Origin: JANXQE01 sp035651635
GTDB taxonomy: Bacteria > Verrucomicrobiota > Verrucomicrobiia > Limisphaerales > UBA8199
Length of the DNA: 64,000 nucleotides
Assembly: GCA_035651635.1 (NCBI GenBank)
Contig: DASRFK010000072.1
Location: forward strand, 1 to 64,000
Reading direction: 5' to 3'
Below, in pieces: positions 10,004-18,649 of this stretch. The notes under the pieces were generated by a model. That model was not told the DNA's origin. It made no database searches and worked only from the letters and a program-made list of their open reading frames with translations. The position numbers and the translations under genes were made by a program. Each line of letters opens with the position of its first letter. Within the stretch, counting starts at the first letter, position 1.

Positions 10004-10402
10004 CTGCCGCGCTGAATTTGCCGGATCAACAAAGTCGGTAGGGATGGCGCGCTGCGCGTCTGTGCCGCGTTAGCGGCGCAACGTTGGATGTGAAGGTAAC
10101 TCCTCTCGCATTCGTTCCGCCCGCTAAGCGCGGGCGGGGACATCGCAGCGCGATGTCCCTACCTCAGGGCGCTCTTTTCAAGGGATTTAGATGCGTTTGC
10201 CCTACCCGGACCCGCCGCCGGACATCGGATGTCCGCAGGGATGCACGAAACCACTAAGGCGACGAGAGTGCCTAGCGCCAGTTCGCTATCGATCGTCGCT
10301 GCGGGCAGAATGCCCGCGCGCCGGACGCAGACCCGCAGACCCGCAGGGTTCGTTGACACTGCCGGGTGGCACTGTTAGGTTTCGCCTTCTTTAAAACGCT
10401 CG
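10004..10402. repeat. Intergenic region tyrS-ileS with imperfect inverted repeat
   Basis: GTAGGGATGGCGCGCTGCG (10038-10056) and CGCAGCGCGATGTCCCTAC (10144-10162) are inverted copies matching at 16 of 19 positions, about 90 bases apart. The inner part is rich in short GC palindromes (CCGCGTTAGCGGCG; CGCCCGCTAAGCGCGGGCG). This looks like a dispersed, folded intergenic element. The rest, up to ileS, shows further GC-rich inverted bits (CGGACATCGGATGTCCGC) but no gene and no recognisable T-box leader. Confidence 0.6.
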
Positions 10403-13204
10403 ATGGATTACAAGAACACATTAAACCTGCCGCAGACGGATTTTCCCATGAAGGCTGACCTGGTTAGCCGGGAACCCGAGCGGCTGCGCCAGTGGGCCGA
10501 TTCAAAGCTTTACGAACGCATTCGCAAGCGGCGAACGGGTGGGCCGCACTTTGTTCTGCATGACGGTCCGCCGTTCGCAAACGGTGACGTCCATATTGGG
10601 ACCGCGTTGAACAAAATCCTCAAGGACCTGGTGGTGAAGTACAAGTCCGGCCGCGGTTTCGATGCACCGTATATTCCGGGTTGGGATTGTCACGGCTTGC
10701 CCATCGAATTCAAGGTGAGCCAGGAAATGCGCAAGGCGGGAGATACTGCTGCGGACGCAGCGTCCATTCGCAAGGCGTGCGACGCCTACGCGCGCAAGTA
10801 CATCGATATTCAACGCACTCAGTTCAAGCGTTTGGGAATCCTGGGAGATTGGGATAATCCTTACCTGACGCTTAATAAAGAATATGAAGCGGACGAATTG
10901 CGCTTGTTCGCGGACATCGTCGAGCAAAAATTCGTCTATCGCGGTAAAAAACCGGTTTACTGGAGCATCCCGTGCCGGACAGCGCTGGCGGAGGCGGAGG
11001 TGGAATACCGGGATCACGTAAGCCAGAGCGTTTATGTAAAGTTTCCGGTTGTCGGCCATCCCGGCACGTCGGTGGTCATCTGGACGACAACGCCCTGGAC
11101 GCTGCCGGCCAACCTGGCGGTGGCCTATAACTCGACCTTCAGCTACTCGCTGGTGCAGGTGGGCGAGGAACAGTTGATTGTTTCCGCGCTGTTGCTGCCG
11201 GCGGTGGCGTCAAAATGCGGCTGGGAAGGTTATCAGATCGTGCGCAGCCTTGATGGCGGGCACCTGAGCCAGTTGGAATATCAGCATCCTTTTTGCAACC
11301 GCACGGGCAAACTCTACGCCGGCGACAGTTTCGTGGAAAACCTCACCGGCACCGGGTTTGTCCATGTGGCGCCCGGGCACGGTTTGGAGGATTACCATCT
11401 AGGTTTGGAGCACCAGCTGCCGATTTATTCGCCGGTGGATGATGACGGTCGGTTTACCCACACCAACGATCTTCCCATTGCAAAACAAATGCCGGCTGAA
11501 ATGCTCGGCAAAGCAATTCTGGAAAAACACGGGCAGAGCGAAGCCAACGAGGTAGTGCTGCACGAGCTCCGGTTGCGTAAAGCCTTGGTGCATCAGGAAA
11601 ACTATCACCACAGTTACCCGCACTGCTGGCGCAGCAAAACGCCCATTATTTTTCGCGCCATGGATCAGTGGTTCATCGAACTGGATCATGCTGGCTTTCG
11701 CTCGCGGGCATTGGCGGAAATCGACCGGGTCGAGTGGGTGCCTGACTGGGGCAAAAATCGAATCCATGCCGCGGTCCAAACCCGGCCCGACTGGTGCATT
11801 TCGCGGCAACGGACCTGGGGTGTGCCAATCCCGGCCTTTTACGATGCCAGCGGCAAAGCTATCCTGGATCCGACCGTGGTGCGTAACACGGCCAATCTGG
11901 TCAAGCAGCAAGGCTCGAATGTGTGGTTTGAAAAGTCCGCCGCGGAACTCTGGGCCCAGCTCAAGCCGGCTGGTGCCAAGGTTGCTGAGCCGGTGACCAA
12001 GTCCACTGATACCCTGGATGTTTGGATCGATTCTGGTTCCTCGTCGCGCGCGGTAATCGCGCGTCGTCAGGAAATCCGCGGACGCGACAAACCTTTCCAG
12101 GCGGATATGTATCTGGAAGGCAGCGACCAGCATCGCGGCTGGTTTCAGTCCTCGCTCTTGCTATCGCTCGCCGGTAATGGCGCCGCGCCTTATCGTTCGG
12201 TCCTCACGCACGGCTTCATGGTGGATGAGGATCGCGAGAAAATCTCCAAGAGCAAACAAGGCCAGAACGTTTACGAGAAGCCCCAGACTTCCGAGGCTTA
12301 TATCAAACGGTACGGAGCGGACGTGGTCCGGCTTTGGGTCGCCTCGCAGGATTATCGCAACGACATTATTGTCAGTGAAAAGCGCATCGATAAGGTGGGC
12401 GAAACCTATCGCATTATTCGCAACGCGCTGCGGTACCAGCTCTCGAACTTATATGATTTCGATCCGGCCAAACACCAGGTCAAGGACGCCGAGTTGACCG
12501 GATTGGATCAATGGATCCTGGGGGAATACTCACGCCTCGAGCAGGAAATCATCCGGGCCTATGATGCCTATGAATTTCACGCAGTTTACCAAAAGCTAAG
12601 CCAGTTTGTCGCGGTCGAGCTCTCGGCTGTTTATCATGACGTGGTTAAGGACCGATTGTACACCGACCACGCCAACTCGGTGCGCCGACGCTCGACGCAA
12701 ACCGCTTTGTTTCGACTGATCACCAATCTGTGCAAGATGCTCGCGCCCATTCTCTCGTTCACGGCCGACGAGGCCTGGGAATTTCTGCCGGGCACCCCCG
12801 GCGAATCCGTGCACGAGGCCGTTTGGCAGCCGTTGCAGTTTGCCTGGCCCGAAGCCCGGCGGCTCCTGTGGACAAGACTGTTTGAGTTGCGCGAGTTAGC
12901 GATGCCCATCCTCGAGCAGGCACGCCAGGCCAAGCAAATCGGCAAAGCGCTCGAAGCCAAACTCGCTTTCGCGGGCACGGCGTCCGCCTTGGGTGCGGCC
13001 CAGGCGGAATCAGAAGCCTTGCGCGAGTTGCTCAACGTTTCGCAACTGGAAATCAATCTGCTGGAGGACGGTCCGCTGAGCGTTTCGGTCAGCAAGGCCG
13101 ATGGCCAAAAATGCGAGCGTTGCTGGCATTGGGAAACCGATGTGGGTTCCGTGCTCGAACACCCGACCATCTGCGGCCGCTGCGTCAGGGCTGTGACGTC
13201 GTAA
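10403..13204 (+). CDS. ileS: Isoleucyl-tRNA synthetase
   Basis: 933 residues. It attaches isoleucine to tRNA-Ile and edits mischarged valine. It opens with DYKNTLNLPQTDFPMKADL, the standard IleRS start. The HIGH motif lies in PFANGDVHIGTALNKILKD (residues about 54-72), the CP1 editing domain follows (WTTTPWTLPANLA and the conserved GTGFVHVAPGHGLEDY), and the KMSKS loop is REKISKSKQG. The C-terminal zinc finger CERCWHWE ... CGRCV is intact, as in eubacterial-type IleRS. Together with tyrS upstream it makes a small housekeeping pair among surface-protein genes, although the ~400-base gap argues for a separate promoter. Confidence 0.98.
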   Translation: MDYKNTLNLPQTDFPMKADLVSREPERLRQWADSKLYERIRKRRTGGPHFVLHDGPPFANGDVHIGTALNKILKDLVVKYKSGRGFDAPYIPGWDCHGLPIEFKVSQEMRKAGDTAADAASIRKACDAYARKYIDIQRTQFKRLGILGDWDNPYLTLNKEYEADELRLFADIVEQKFVYRGKKPVYWSIPCRTALAEAEVEYRDHVSQSVYVKFPVVGHPGTSVVIWTTTPWTLPANLAVAYNSTFSYSLVQVGEEQLIVSALLLPAVASKCGWEGYQIVRSLDGGHLSQLEYQHPFCNRTGKLYAGDSFVENLTGTGFVHVAPGHGLEDYHLGLEHQLPIYSPVDDDGRFTHTNDLPIAKQMPAEMLGKAILEKHGQSEANEVVLHELRLRKALVHQENYHHSYPHCWRSKTPIIFRAMDQWFIELDHAGFRSRALAEIDRVEWVPDWGKNRIHAAVQTRPDWCISRQRTWGVPIPAFYDASGKAILDPTVVRNTANLVKQQGSNVWFEKSAAELWAQLKPAGAKVAEPVTKSTDTLDVWIDSGSSSRAVIARRQEIRGRDKPFQADMYLEGSDQHRGWFQSSLLLSLAGNGAAPYRSVLTHGFMVDEDREKISKSKQGQNVYEKPQTSEAYIKRYGADVVRLWVASQDYRNDIIVSEKRIDKVGETYRIIRNALRYQLSNLYDFDPAKHQVKDAELTGLDQWILGEYSRLEQEIIRAYDAYEFHAVYQKLSQFVAVELSAVYHDVVKDRLYTDHANSVRRRSTQTALFRLITNLCKMLAPILSFTADEAWEFLPGTPGESVHEAVWQPLQFAWPEARRLLWTRLFELRELAMPILEQARQAKQIGKALEAKLAFAGTASALGAAQAESEALRELLNVSQLEINLLEDGPLSVSVSKADGQKCERCWHWETDVGSVLEHPTICGRCVRAVTS

Positions 13205-13370
13205 ACGTCGTGGTTCGGAGTCCCCGCTTTAGCCGGTTTGCTCCTCGATGAGCACTGCGTGTATTTTGGTGTTCCGCCTCCTTCGTCCTCTTCCCTCCTG
13301 GCCTAAGGAAGAGGATGATGACCCAGACATGACACGCCACCCAGCGCCGTGGTCGGCTTTTCTTACCAGA

Positions 13371-13394
13371 CCGCCTGAAGGCGGGACTCCAAAC
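13371..13394. repeat. Half copy of the GGAGTCCCGCC palindromic repeat
   Basis: The stretch CCGCCTGAAGGCGGGACTCC continuing with AAAC matches one arm of the perfect palindrome at 40603-40662 and the element at 16092-16432. It lies between the ileS stop and the 3' end of the FIST gene. Only one arm is visible here. Confidence 0.7.
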
Positions 13395-13409
13395 AACAGC
13401 TGCTTTCCC

Positions 13410-14597
13410 TCACTTTTTCACAAACAACGCCAGCGACGCCGTGAACCCGTGCAAGAAGCTGCGTTCGCCGACCGGACCAATTTCACCATTGCAAAAAAAG
13501 CCGGTCAGCCCGATTGGGCCAAGGCGCTGCTGAACGAGTTGAGCGTCATGATTGGGACGGCCGAACATTCCCTGGCCGCGTCCATTGCAACTGCACAGAC
13601 AGCCCCCATATACAGGAGCTTTGCCCAGGGTCGTGCGCGTGCGCGCCAGGAGTTCGTTCATGTCTTCGGTCGCCGCGGCGGCCGAGCGGCGCTGGAACTG
13701 GATGGTTTGGCCCAATCGTGGAGCAGCCCCGACGGCGATGCTGCCCGACCGCGGGTCGGCGCCCAACAGGTTCCGAATCAAGAAATCTCCGCGATGAAAC
13801 TCTTCGAGATATTCATTGATGACCAGACCGACGAAGAGATTGCCGCGCGCGCGTTTCTGCTCCTCGGGGGACAATTGATTGAAGGTCTCGGCCAGGACTT
13901 CATAGGCGGGCCGATTGCCGATCTCGTGAATGACGTTTTGGTCGACTTTCGTCAGCGTCCAGGTTTCTCCAATCGGCGTGCAGCCTTGCGAAGTGACCCC
14001 GACCAACCGCACCTCGCCGCCGAACGAGACGGCCACCCCACCTTCCTCGAAAACGTCACCATTGAGATAAACTTGGGTGGTTTGCTCGCTAAACTCGCCG
14101 CTGGCTAGTCCCCCCAGTATCGGCACTCGCGGGTAAGCCTCATTCCATCCTTTGAGCCAGGCCTCACTATCAAGGTGAAATGGATCGATGAATGCCAGCC
14201 ATCCGTTAGTTTGGTCCGGTCCAAGTCCGCTCTCCATCTGCCAGTAACCGGGGCCATTGGCCTCTTCGACTTGCTCCTGGGTAAAGTGAAATGCCTTCAA
14301 ATCCGCTTCGGGCAGGCAATACAAGCCGAGGGCGATCCCGGCGTTTTCCTCGATTTCCTCTCCGCCGCTGATCAGGCTTTGACTCGAACAACCCGCCAGC
14401 AAGGGAATGCGCGCGTGTACGCGCAGAATTTCGAGGATCTGGCGTGCTTGTTTGAAATAACGCGGGGTCATGAAGACCAGCCCGAGCGAGATTTGGGGAA
14501 CGCTCAACCGGGCCCGCAGGTTCTCGGCCCAGCTTTGCAACCCGGCCTCGTCAAACGCCTCAGACCAGTGCGCAGCAACTGAAAATTCGCTTCCCAC
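13410..14597 (-). CDS. FIST N / FIST C domain sensory protein
   Basis: 395 residues, soluble, no membrane segment. The N-terminal half (AENLRARLSVPQISLGLVFM ... IPLLAGCSSQSLISGGEEIE) fits the FIST N domain, and the C-terminal part (GNLFVGLVINEYLEEFHRGDFLIRN... and GGCLCSCNGRGQGMFG) fits FIST C. The Cys-rich GGCLCSCNGRG and the late TGFFCNGEIGPV are family hallmarks. FIST proteins are thought to bind small ligands such as amino acids and feed signalling pathways, but most, like this one, stand alone without kinase or cyclase domains. The next gene upstream on the same strand is the broken dehydrogenase, whose 3' end lies 34 bases before this ATG, so they may share a transcript. The ligand cannot be told from sequence. 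Confidence 0.85.
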   Translation of the reverse strand: MGSEFSVAAHWSEAFDEAGLQSWAENLRARLSVPQISLGLVFMTPRYFKQARQILEILRVHARIPLLAGCSSQSLISGGEEIEENAGIALGLYCLPEADLKAFHFTQEQVEEANGPGYWQMESGLGPDQTNGWLAFIDPFHLDSEAWLKGWNEAYPRVPILGGLASGEFSEQTTQVYLNGDVFEEGGVAVSFGGEVRLVGVTSQGCTPIGETWTLTKVDQNVIHEIGNRPAYEVLAETFNQLSPEEQKRARGNLFVGLVINEYLEEFHRGDFLIRNLLGADPRSGSIAVGAAPRLGQTIQFQRRSAAAATEDMNELLARTRTTLGKAPVYGGCLCSCNGRGQGMFGRPNHDAQLVQQRLGPIGLTGFFCNGEIGPVGERSFLHGFTASLALFVKK

Positions 14598-14631
14598 AGC
14601 GCAAACTTAATAGGCAACCCGCCAAATGCAA

Positions 14632-15505
14632 CTAAGCGTGGTGCCGGCCTTTGAAAGTGAGTTCCGCAATCCCGGATTTGTCGAGTTGACCCAGACCTTC
14701 CGTAACCATCCGATCATATTGTTTCTTGGCGGCCGTCGCCAATGGCAGGTTCAGACCCTGGCCTTTTGCCAGCTTCACGGCGATTCCCGAATCTTTGGCA
14801 GCGTGGGCGGCGGAAAAAAAGCATGTATGATCGCGGTTCTGCATATCTTCTCCGTCGGTTTTTAGAACCTGCGAATTTGCGCCGGTTTGCGAGAGAACTT
14901 CCCGCAACAGGGTCAGGTCCAGTCCCAACGCCGCGCCCAAGGCCAGGCCTTCGGCCAGTCCGGCAGTATTGATATTCATCACCATGTTCACCAGCGCCTT
15001 GACCTGCGCCGCCTGACCGGCCGGGCCGATGTAGCGCATCGAACTGCTGAGCTTCTCCAGGATGGGTTTGGCTCGTTCGAACGCATCGGCGACGCCGCCG
15101 CACATCAAGTACAGCATGCCTTGACGCGCCTGGGGAATGCTCGACGCCATGCAGGCTTCGAGACTTTGCGCGCCCGCTTTTTGGGCCTTGGCTTGGACCC
15201 AAACGTGCACCTCCGGCGTGATGGTGGCGCAGTTGATGAAAAGCTTGCCCCGAGACCGGCTCAAAAGTCCGCCATTGAAGATCTGTTTCATGGCTTTGTC
15301 ATCCGTCACGACCGTGAAGACCACCTCACAGAGGCGGGTCACTTGCTTTAATTCAGCCACGGCTGCCGAGTTCTTGCGCCAGGTTTTGAGCCGACTCGGA
15401 TTGGACATCATACACCGCACCGATCTCGTAGCCACATTCCTTCAAGCGCCGGGCCATATTCGCCCCCATCCGGCCCACTCCGACAAATCCAATCTTTTCA
15501 GCCAT
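14632..15505 (-). pseudogene. 3-hydroxyisobutyrate dehydrogenase-like NAD(P) oxidoreductase, frameshifted
   Basis: The true start is the ATG at 15505 with a good ribosome site (AAAGGAAC). It encodes IGFVGVGRMGANMARRLKE, the Rossmann GxGxMG motif of the beta-hydroxyacid dehydrogenase family, and then stops at 15353-15355 after 50 codons. The rest of the family protein continues in another frame from about 15370 (AELKQVTRLCEVVFTVVTDD, then GPAGQAAQVKALVNMVMN with the family's catalytic Lys, to the end at 14632). Skipping one base near 15361-15370 restores a continuous ~290-residue protein of normal length. So this is a real frameshift mutation, a sequencing indel, or less likely programmed frameshifting. 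The substrate-contact stretch (ACMASSIPQARQG) departs from the usual DAPVSGG form. The rest of the frame shows no further damage, so the break is recent or an artefact. Confidence 0.8.
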
Positions 15506-15556
15506 AAATTGTTCCTTTCGTGGAGTCGCGAAAAGATTAACCTAGACTGAGGATCG

Positions 15557-16024
15557 ATGGCAAAAGAAAGCGCAGGTTTGCTGCTGTACCGTCGCAAGCA
15601 CGGGACGCTCGAGTTCCTTTTGGTGCATCCGGGCGGGCCGCTTTGGAAAAATCGCGACGCGGGCGCCTGGTCAATACCCAAAGGCGAAATCCAAGCGGAT
15701 GAAGACCCTCTGCGAGCGGCCCAACGCGAGCTTCGCGAAGAGCTTGGGTTCTGTCCCGAGGGTGAGTTCATTCCATTGGCTGCCATTAAGCAAAAAGGCG
15801 GCAAGGTGGTTCGCGCGTGGGCGATCGAGACGGAGTGGGACCCGGCCAATCTTAAAAGCAACACCTTCACCCTCCCGTGGCCGCCCCGATCAGGCAAGGT
15901 GCAGGAGTTTCCCGAGGTCGATCGCGCCGCTTATTTCGACCTGGTTAGCGCGACCACGAAGATCAATCCCGCCCAAGTGCCATTGTTACTCGAAGTCGAT
16001 AGGAAGTTGGCGCAAATGAAGTGA
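15557..16024 (+). CDS. Nudix hydrolase (diadenosine-polyphosphate hydrolase-like)
   Basis: 155 residues, the normal size for a single Nudix domain. The Nudix box GEIQADEDPLRAAQRELREE followed by LGF fits Gx5Ex7REUxEExGU, with the metal-binding glutamates in place. The N-terminus (KESAGLLLYRRKHGTLEFLL) and the phrase LVHPGGPLWKNRDAGAWSIP are typical of proteins annotated as NUDIX hydrolases acting on NTPs or dinucleoside polyphosphates; the exact substrate is open. It is divergent from the dehydrogenase gene, with only 51 bases between their starts, so their promoters must overlap. Confidence 0.9.
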   Translation: MAKESAGLLLYRRKHGTLEFLLVHPGGPLWKNRDAGAWSIPKGEIQADEDPLRAAQRELREELGFCPEGEFIPLAAIKQKGGKVVRAWAIETEWDPANLKSNTFTLPWPPRSGKVQEFPEVDRAAYFDLVSATTKINPAQVPLLLEVDRKLAQMK

Positions 16025-16091
16025 ATCGGCGCGACAGTCCTGACAGGTTGCAGGTCGTAGGTGACAAGTCCCAGGTTCAGCAATCCAACTC

Positions 16092-16432
16092 AGAGCGTGT
16101 TTTAGAATTCGGCAGAATTCGGTTCGGAGTCCCGCCTTTAGGCGGCCCAGCGCCGAACCGCCTAAAGGCAATGGAAAGGGATAAACATGAATAACCAAAA
16201 GACTTGCCGCAGACGCGGGGCTCACGCCGGGAGGTGAACCCACCGAGGCGGCTCCTAATCCGTGTTCATCGGTGGTCAATTGGCTTCAGACCTTGGCGTC
16301 TTCGCGTCTTTGCGTGATCCACCCCCAACCGTGAATCTCACGCCAAGCCGCAAAGCCGCAAAGAGGGATGGCCTAAAAGCGGGACTCCAAGCCCAGGCGC
16401 CCGCGGCTGGCCGGTATTTTAAAACACGCTCT
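16092..16432. repeat. Composite intergenic element bounded by 13-bp perfect inverted repeats
   Basis: AGAGCGTGTTTTA (16092-16104) and TAAAACACGCTCT (16420-16432) are exact inverted copies enclosing about 315 bases. Inside the left end is a GGAGTCCCGCCTTTAGGCGG palindrome (from 16125) with the partner arm CCGCCTAAAGGC at about 16159, and near the right end the arm GCGGGACTCCAAG. The middle holds two other dispersed phrases: ATCCGTGTTCATCGGTGGTC (about 16258) and the pair GGCGTCTTCGCGTCTTTGCG / CGCCAAGCCGCAAAG (about 16293-16360). There is no transposase and no credible ORF. The structure resembles a non-autonomous (MITE-like) element, or repeats nested into each other. Confidence 0.7.
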
Positions 16433-16450
16433 CACGCCTGTTCGTATTGA

Positions 16451-16792
16451 TTAGTTTGCTGCAATCCGGTAGGCGACGCTGGCGCTTACGATGACCGAGA
16501 TGATGCTCATCAAGGGGAACGAGCCGTACATCAGGAACAAGGTCCCTACCACTGCCGTGAGGGCAATGCCGCTCGAAATCCAACCCAAAGTCGCGTCGGT
16601 CCCTTTGAACAGCAACTTGGCGCAGAAGCCGGTCAAAACTCCGATTCCCACGCCCAGAAGAGGAAAGCGAAAGCCGGCGAGGGCATAAAAACCAAACATG
16701 GCTCCGACGCCCAAACCCGCGCCGAGCAGAGCGCCCAGGATCCCGCGTCCCAAATTAAACCTGTCGTCAGTCGCGTTTTGAATGTCATTCAT
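16451..16792 (-). CDS. Small hypothetical membrane protein
   Basis: 113 residues from the ATG at 16792 (MNDIQNATDDRFNLGRGIL). A start 72 bases upstream is possible but adds Cys/His-rich residues without support. There are three or four hydrophobic segments, two of them Gly-rich (GALLGAGLGVGAMFGFYALAG; LLGVGIGVLTGFCAKLLF; ISSGIALTAVVGTLFLMYG; plus a final one), so it is an integral inner-membrane protein. I do not recognise a family. It stands alone, with a repeat element at its 3' side. Confidence 0.65.
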   Translation of the reverse strand: MNDIQNATDDRFNLGRGILGALLGAGLGVGAMFGFYALAGFRFPLLGVGIGVLTGFCAKLLFKGTDATLGWISSGIALTAVVGTLFLMYGSFPLMSIISVIVSASVAYRIAAN

Positions 16793-16919
16793 GCGGGCGT
16801 TGAAACAGCAGGCTTTGTGCCAGTCGAATCCTATTCTCGGATTTTGCAAGGCCTTATAGAACAACGCTATTCGATGTAGTTAGAGAACGGTTGGCTTAAG
16901 GCAGGGCAGCTGTTGGCCT

Positions 16920-17957
16920 TTATTTGCCGACCGTTGGTACCTTGTAAAAATCATAAGTTATGCGCCAGGTGAACTCGGCGTCGGGTTCGACCTGTATTTC
17001 GATGAAGGGCTCCAGCGAAAGCGGCGCGCGAATGGACCACAATGCGGCGCGAGACAGCGGCCGATCGCCAGTGATGTGAACACCCGCTCCCAACTCCCGG
17101 TTCTCGATGCGGATGTTGTAATCGCGGGGAGTCGGCCCAAATCCCGCAATGGCGAAGTAAACGCGCTCCTCACGGGTCAGAGTCTTGCGGAAAAGGATTT
17201 GATTTCCACGAACCTCCGCGAGGCGTTGGTCCGGCGGTGGTGAGGCTTGAATTGTAAACGGAACGGTGATCGAAACACCAGGTCCCGGCGGTTTGCGGTC
17301 GAGATAAAGGAAATTGTGGTTGTACACGCTGGAGTGGATCGGCCGTGTCCCCGTATTGCGCAAGCTGTGCTCCAAAACCAACTGGGGTTTTCCTTTGGTG
17401 AGCGAGACTGTCTTGCGGTAAGCATAACCGTAGCCGGTGGTGGGCTCGGAGATTTCCTGGGTGAACTCGATAGACTGCGCATCCTGGCGCACGGTCCGTT
17501 TGCCGGCGTCAAGGATCGGGTAAAGGCGGAACATATCGTATTTGGCATCGTCCGGCTTCTGGAGCACTCCGACGCCTATCTTGATAAACCTGCCTCCGGA
17601 CTTGGCTTCATTAAAACCCAGCGCGCTGCCGTCGGTGGCAAATTCTTCCGCCGGCCCGGTCATGGCCGTGCAAGGGCCGGCAACGATGTCCGGGCCGTCG
17701 TAGACAAAATCGCGCACGTTGACATCGGCGCGTTGGAACCACTGGGGAAAATAATCGTGTCCCGCGAATTCAGCGGCGCAAATCGCTCCCGCCCAATCGA
17801 AGCGAGTTCCGCGGTAAAAGCCCACCTTGTCATCCGGAAGATATAGTCGGACACGAACTTCGCTGTTGGTGAGCTCCGCTGCGGGAGGTGAACCGGAAGA
17901 GGAGGACGCTCCTGCTAAAGGTCCCAAAAGAGAGGCGAGCAAGGTAGCCTTGGTCAT
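16920..17957 (-). CDS. Exported protein, probably galactose-mutarotase-like fold
   Basis: 345 residues from the ATG at 17957 (MTKATLLASLLGPLAGASSS), which starts a plausible signal peptide; an upstream ATG at 18032 would place 25 basic and aromatic residues before it. The body is rich in beta-strands. The stretches VLEHSLRNTGTRPIHSSVYN, HNFLYLD and FNEAKSGGRFIKIGVGVLQK resemble exported aldose-1-epimerase-like proteins of soil bacteria, where the histidines of NHNF could act in the pocket. The assignment is by general resemblance, so the activity is unproven. No operon partner. Confidence 0.55.
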   Translation of the reverse strand: MTKATLLASLLGPLAGASSSSGSPPAAELTNSEVRVRLYLPDDKVGFYRGTRFDWAGAICAAEFAGHDYFPQWFQRADVNVRDFVYDGPDIVAGPCTAMTGPAEEFATDGSALGFNEAKSGGRFIKIGVGVLQKPDDAKYDMFRLYPILDAGKRTVRQDAQSIEFTQEISEPTTGYGYAYRKTVSLTKGKPQLVLEHSLRNTGTRPIHSSVYNHNFLYLDRKPPGPGVSITVPFTIQASPPPDQRLAEVRGNQILFRKTLTREERVYFAIAGFGPTPRDYNIRIENRELGAGVHITGDRPLSRAALWSIRAPLSLEPFIEIQVEPDAEFTWRITYDFYKVPTVGK

Positions 17958-18318
17958 GGGGTGAACATAACGCCGCAATAGAGAACCTTTCCAGCGAAAT
18001 CCTGGATTGGAGGGAGACCGGTTTTCAATCACTGATAAATATGAATACCGATGAATACGGTAAGGAAAGGATCGAGAGGGGACGTGGGCAATGACTTTGG
18101 ACTCACCTTCATCTGCCCTGCGCCATTATCCGTGTCAATCAGTGTTCATCCGTGGTTGGAATTAGTGTTGATTAGTGTCCATTCGCAGTTTGGATCTTTG
18201 GTTGCGCTGCACCGCGCGGGGTTCATCGTGGTTTTAACTGCATGGTTACGGCTGAAGCCGACTCCGAAGTCGGGTTGTTTTGACTCAAGATCCGAGCCCG
18301 CTTTGCCGATTGAGAGGA
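17958..18318. repeat. Intergenic region with ATCCGTGTTCATCCGTGGTT-type repeat phrases
   Basis: The stretch 18128-18190 repeats related phrases (CCGTGTCAATCAGTGTTCATCC, GTGGTTGGAATTAGTGTTGA, TTAGTGTCCATTCGCAG). A weaker copy lies at about 18035-18060 (AAATATGAATACCGATGAAT). The same phrase family occurs at about 16258 and 62523. A short CGGCTGAAGCCGACTCCGAAGTCGG palindrome pair lies near 18249-18274. No gene is supported in this stretch. Confidence 0.55.
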
Positions 18319-18642
18319 ATGTTTCGTGTTTTGAACTTCATTCTGCTCGTGGCACTCCTCTGCGGATGTGGCGGCAAAACTGCGCGCATGAAGAATCCGG
18401 AAGACCCGCAGGGACGTTACTGTGAGCAAATCGCGGTAGCGAAGCACGTGCTGGAGCAAAAGGAGGATTGGGCCGACCGAGCTGAATGGGAGGTTTTGAA
18501 ACTAGACGATGGGTGGCGGGTCATTGCCTGGCGCGTGGAACATGCCGACCGAAAAGGCGCAGAGCGATACCTACCCTGGGGTTATTCAATTATTGAGCTG
18601 GACAGTCGGTTGGTCCCCGCACACTACGTTCGGAAAGGGTGA
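18319..18642 (+). CDS. Small putative lipoprotein
   Basis: 107 residues from the ATG at 18319. A TTG start at 18280 is also possible, but the ATG gives a compact lipoprotein signal: MFRVLNFILLVALLCGCGG, with Cys17 as the likely acylation site. GAGAGG lies just before the ATG, closer than ideal. The mature part is charged and contains WEVLKLDDGWRVIAWRVEHA, suggesting a small soluble periplasmic domain. The 3' end is 7 bases from the convergent stop of the giant beta-helix gene. I recognise no named family. Confidence 0.6.
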   Translation: MFRVLNFILLVALLCGCGGKTARMKNPEDPQGRYCEQIAVAKHVLEQKEDWADRAEWEVLKLDDGWRVIAWRVEHADRKGAERYLPWGYSIIELDSRLVPAHYVRKG

Positions 18643-18649
18643 TGATGGG

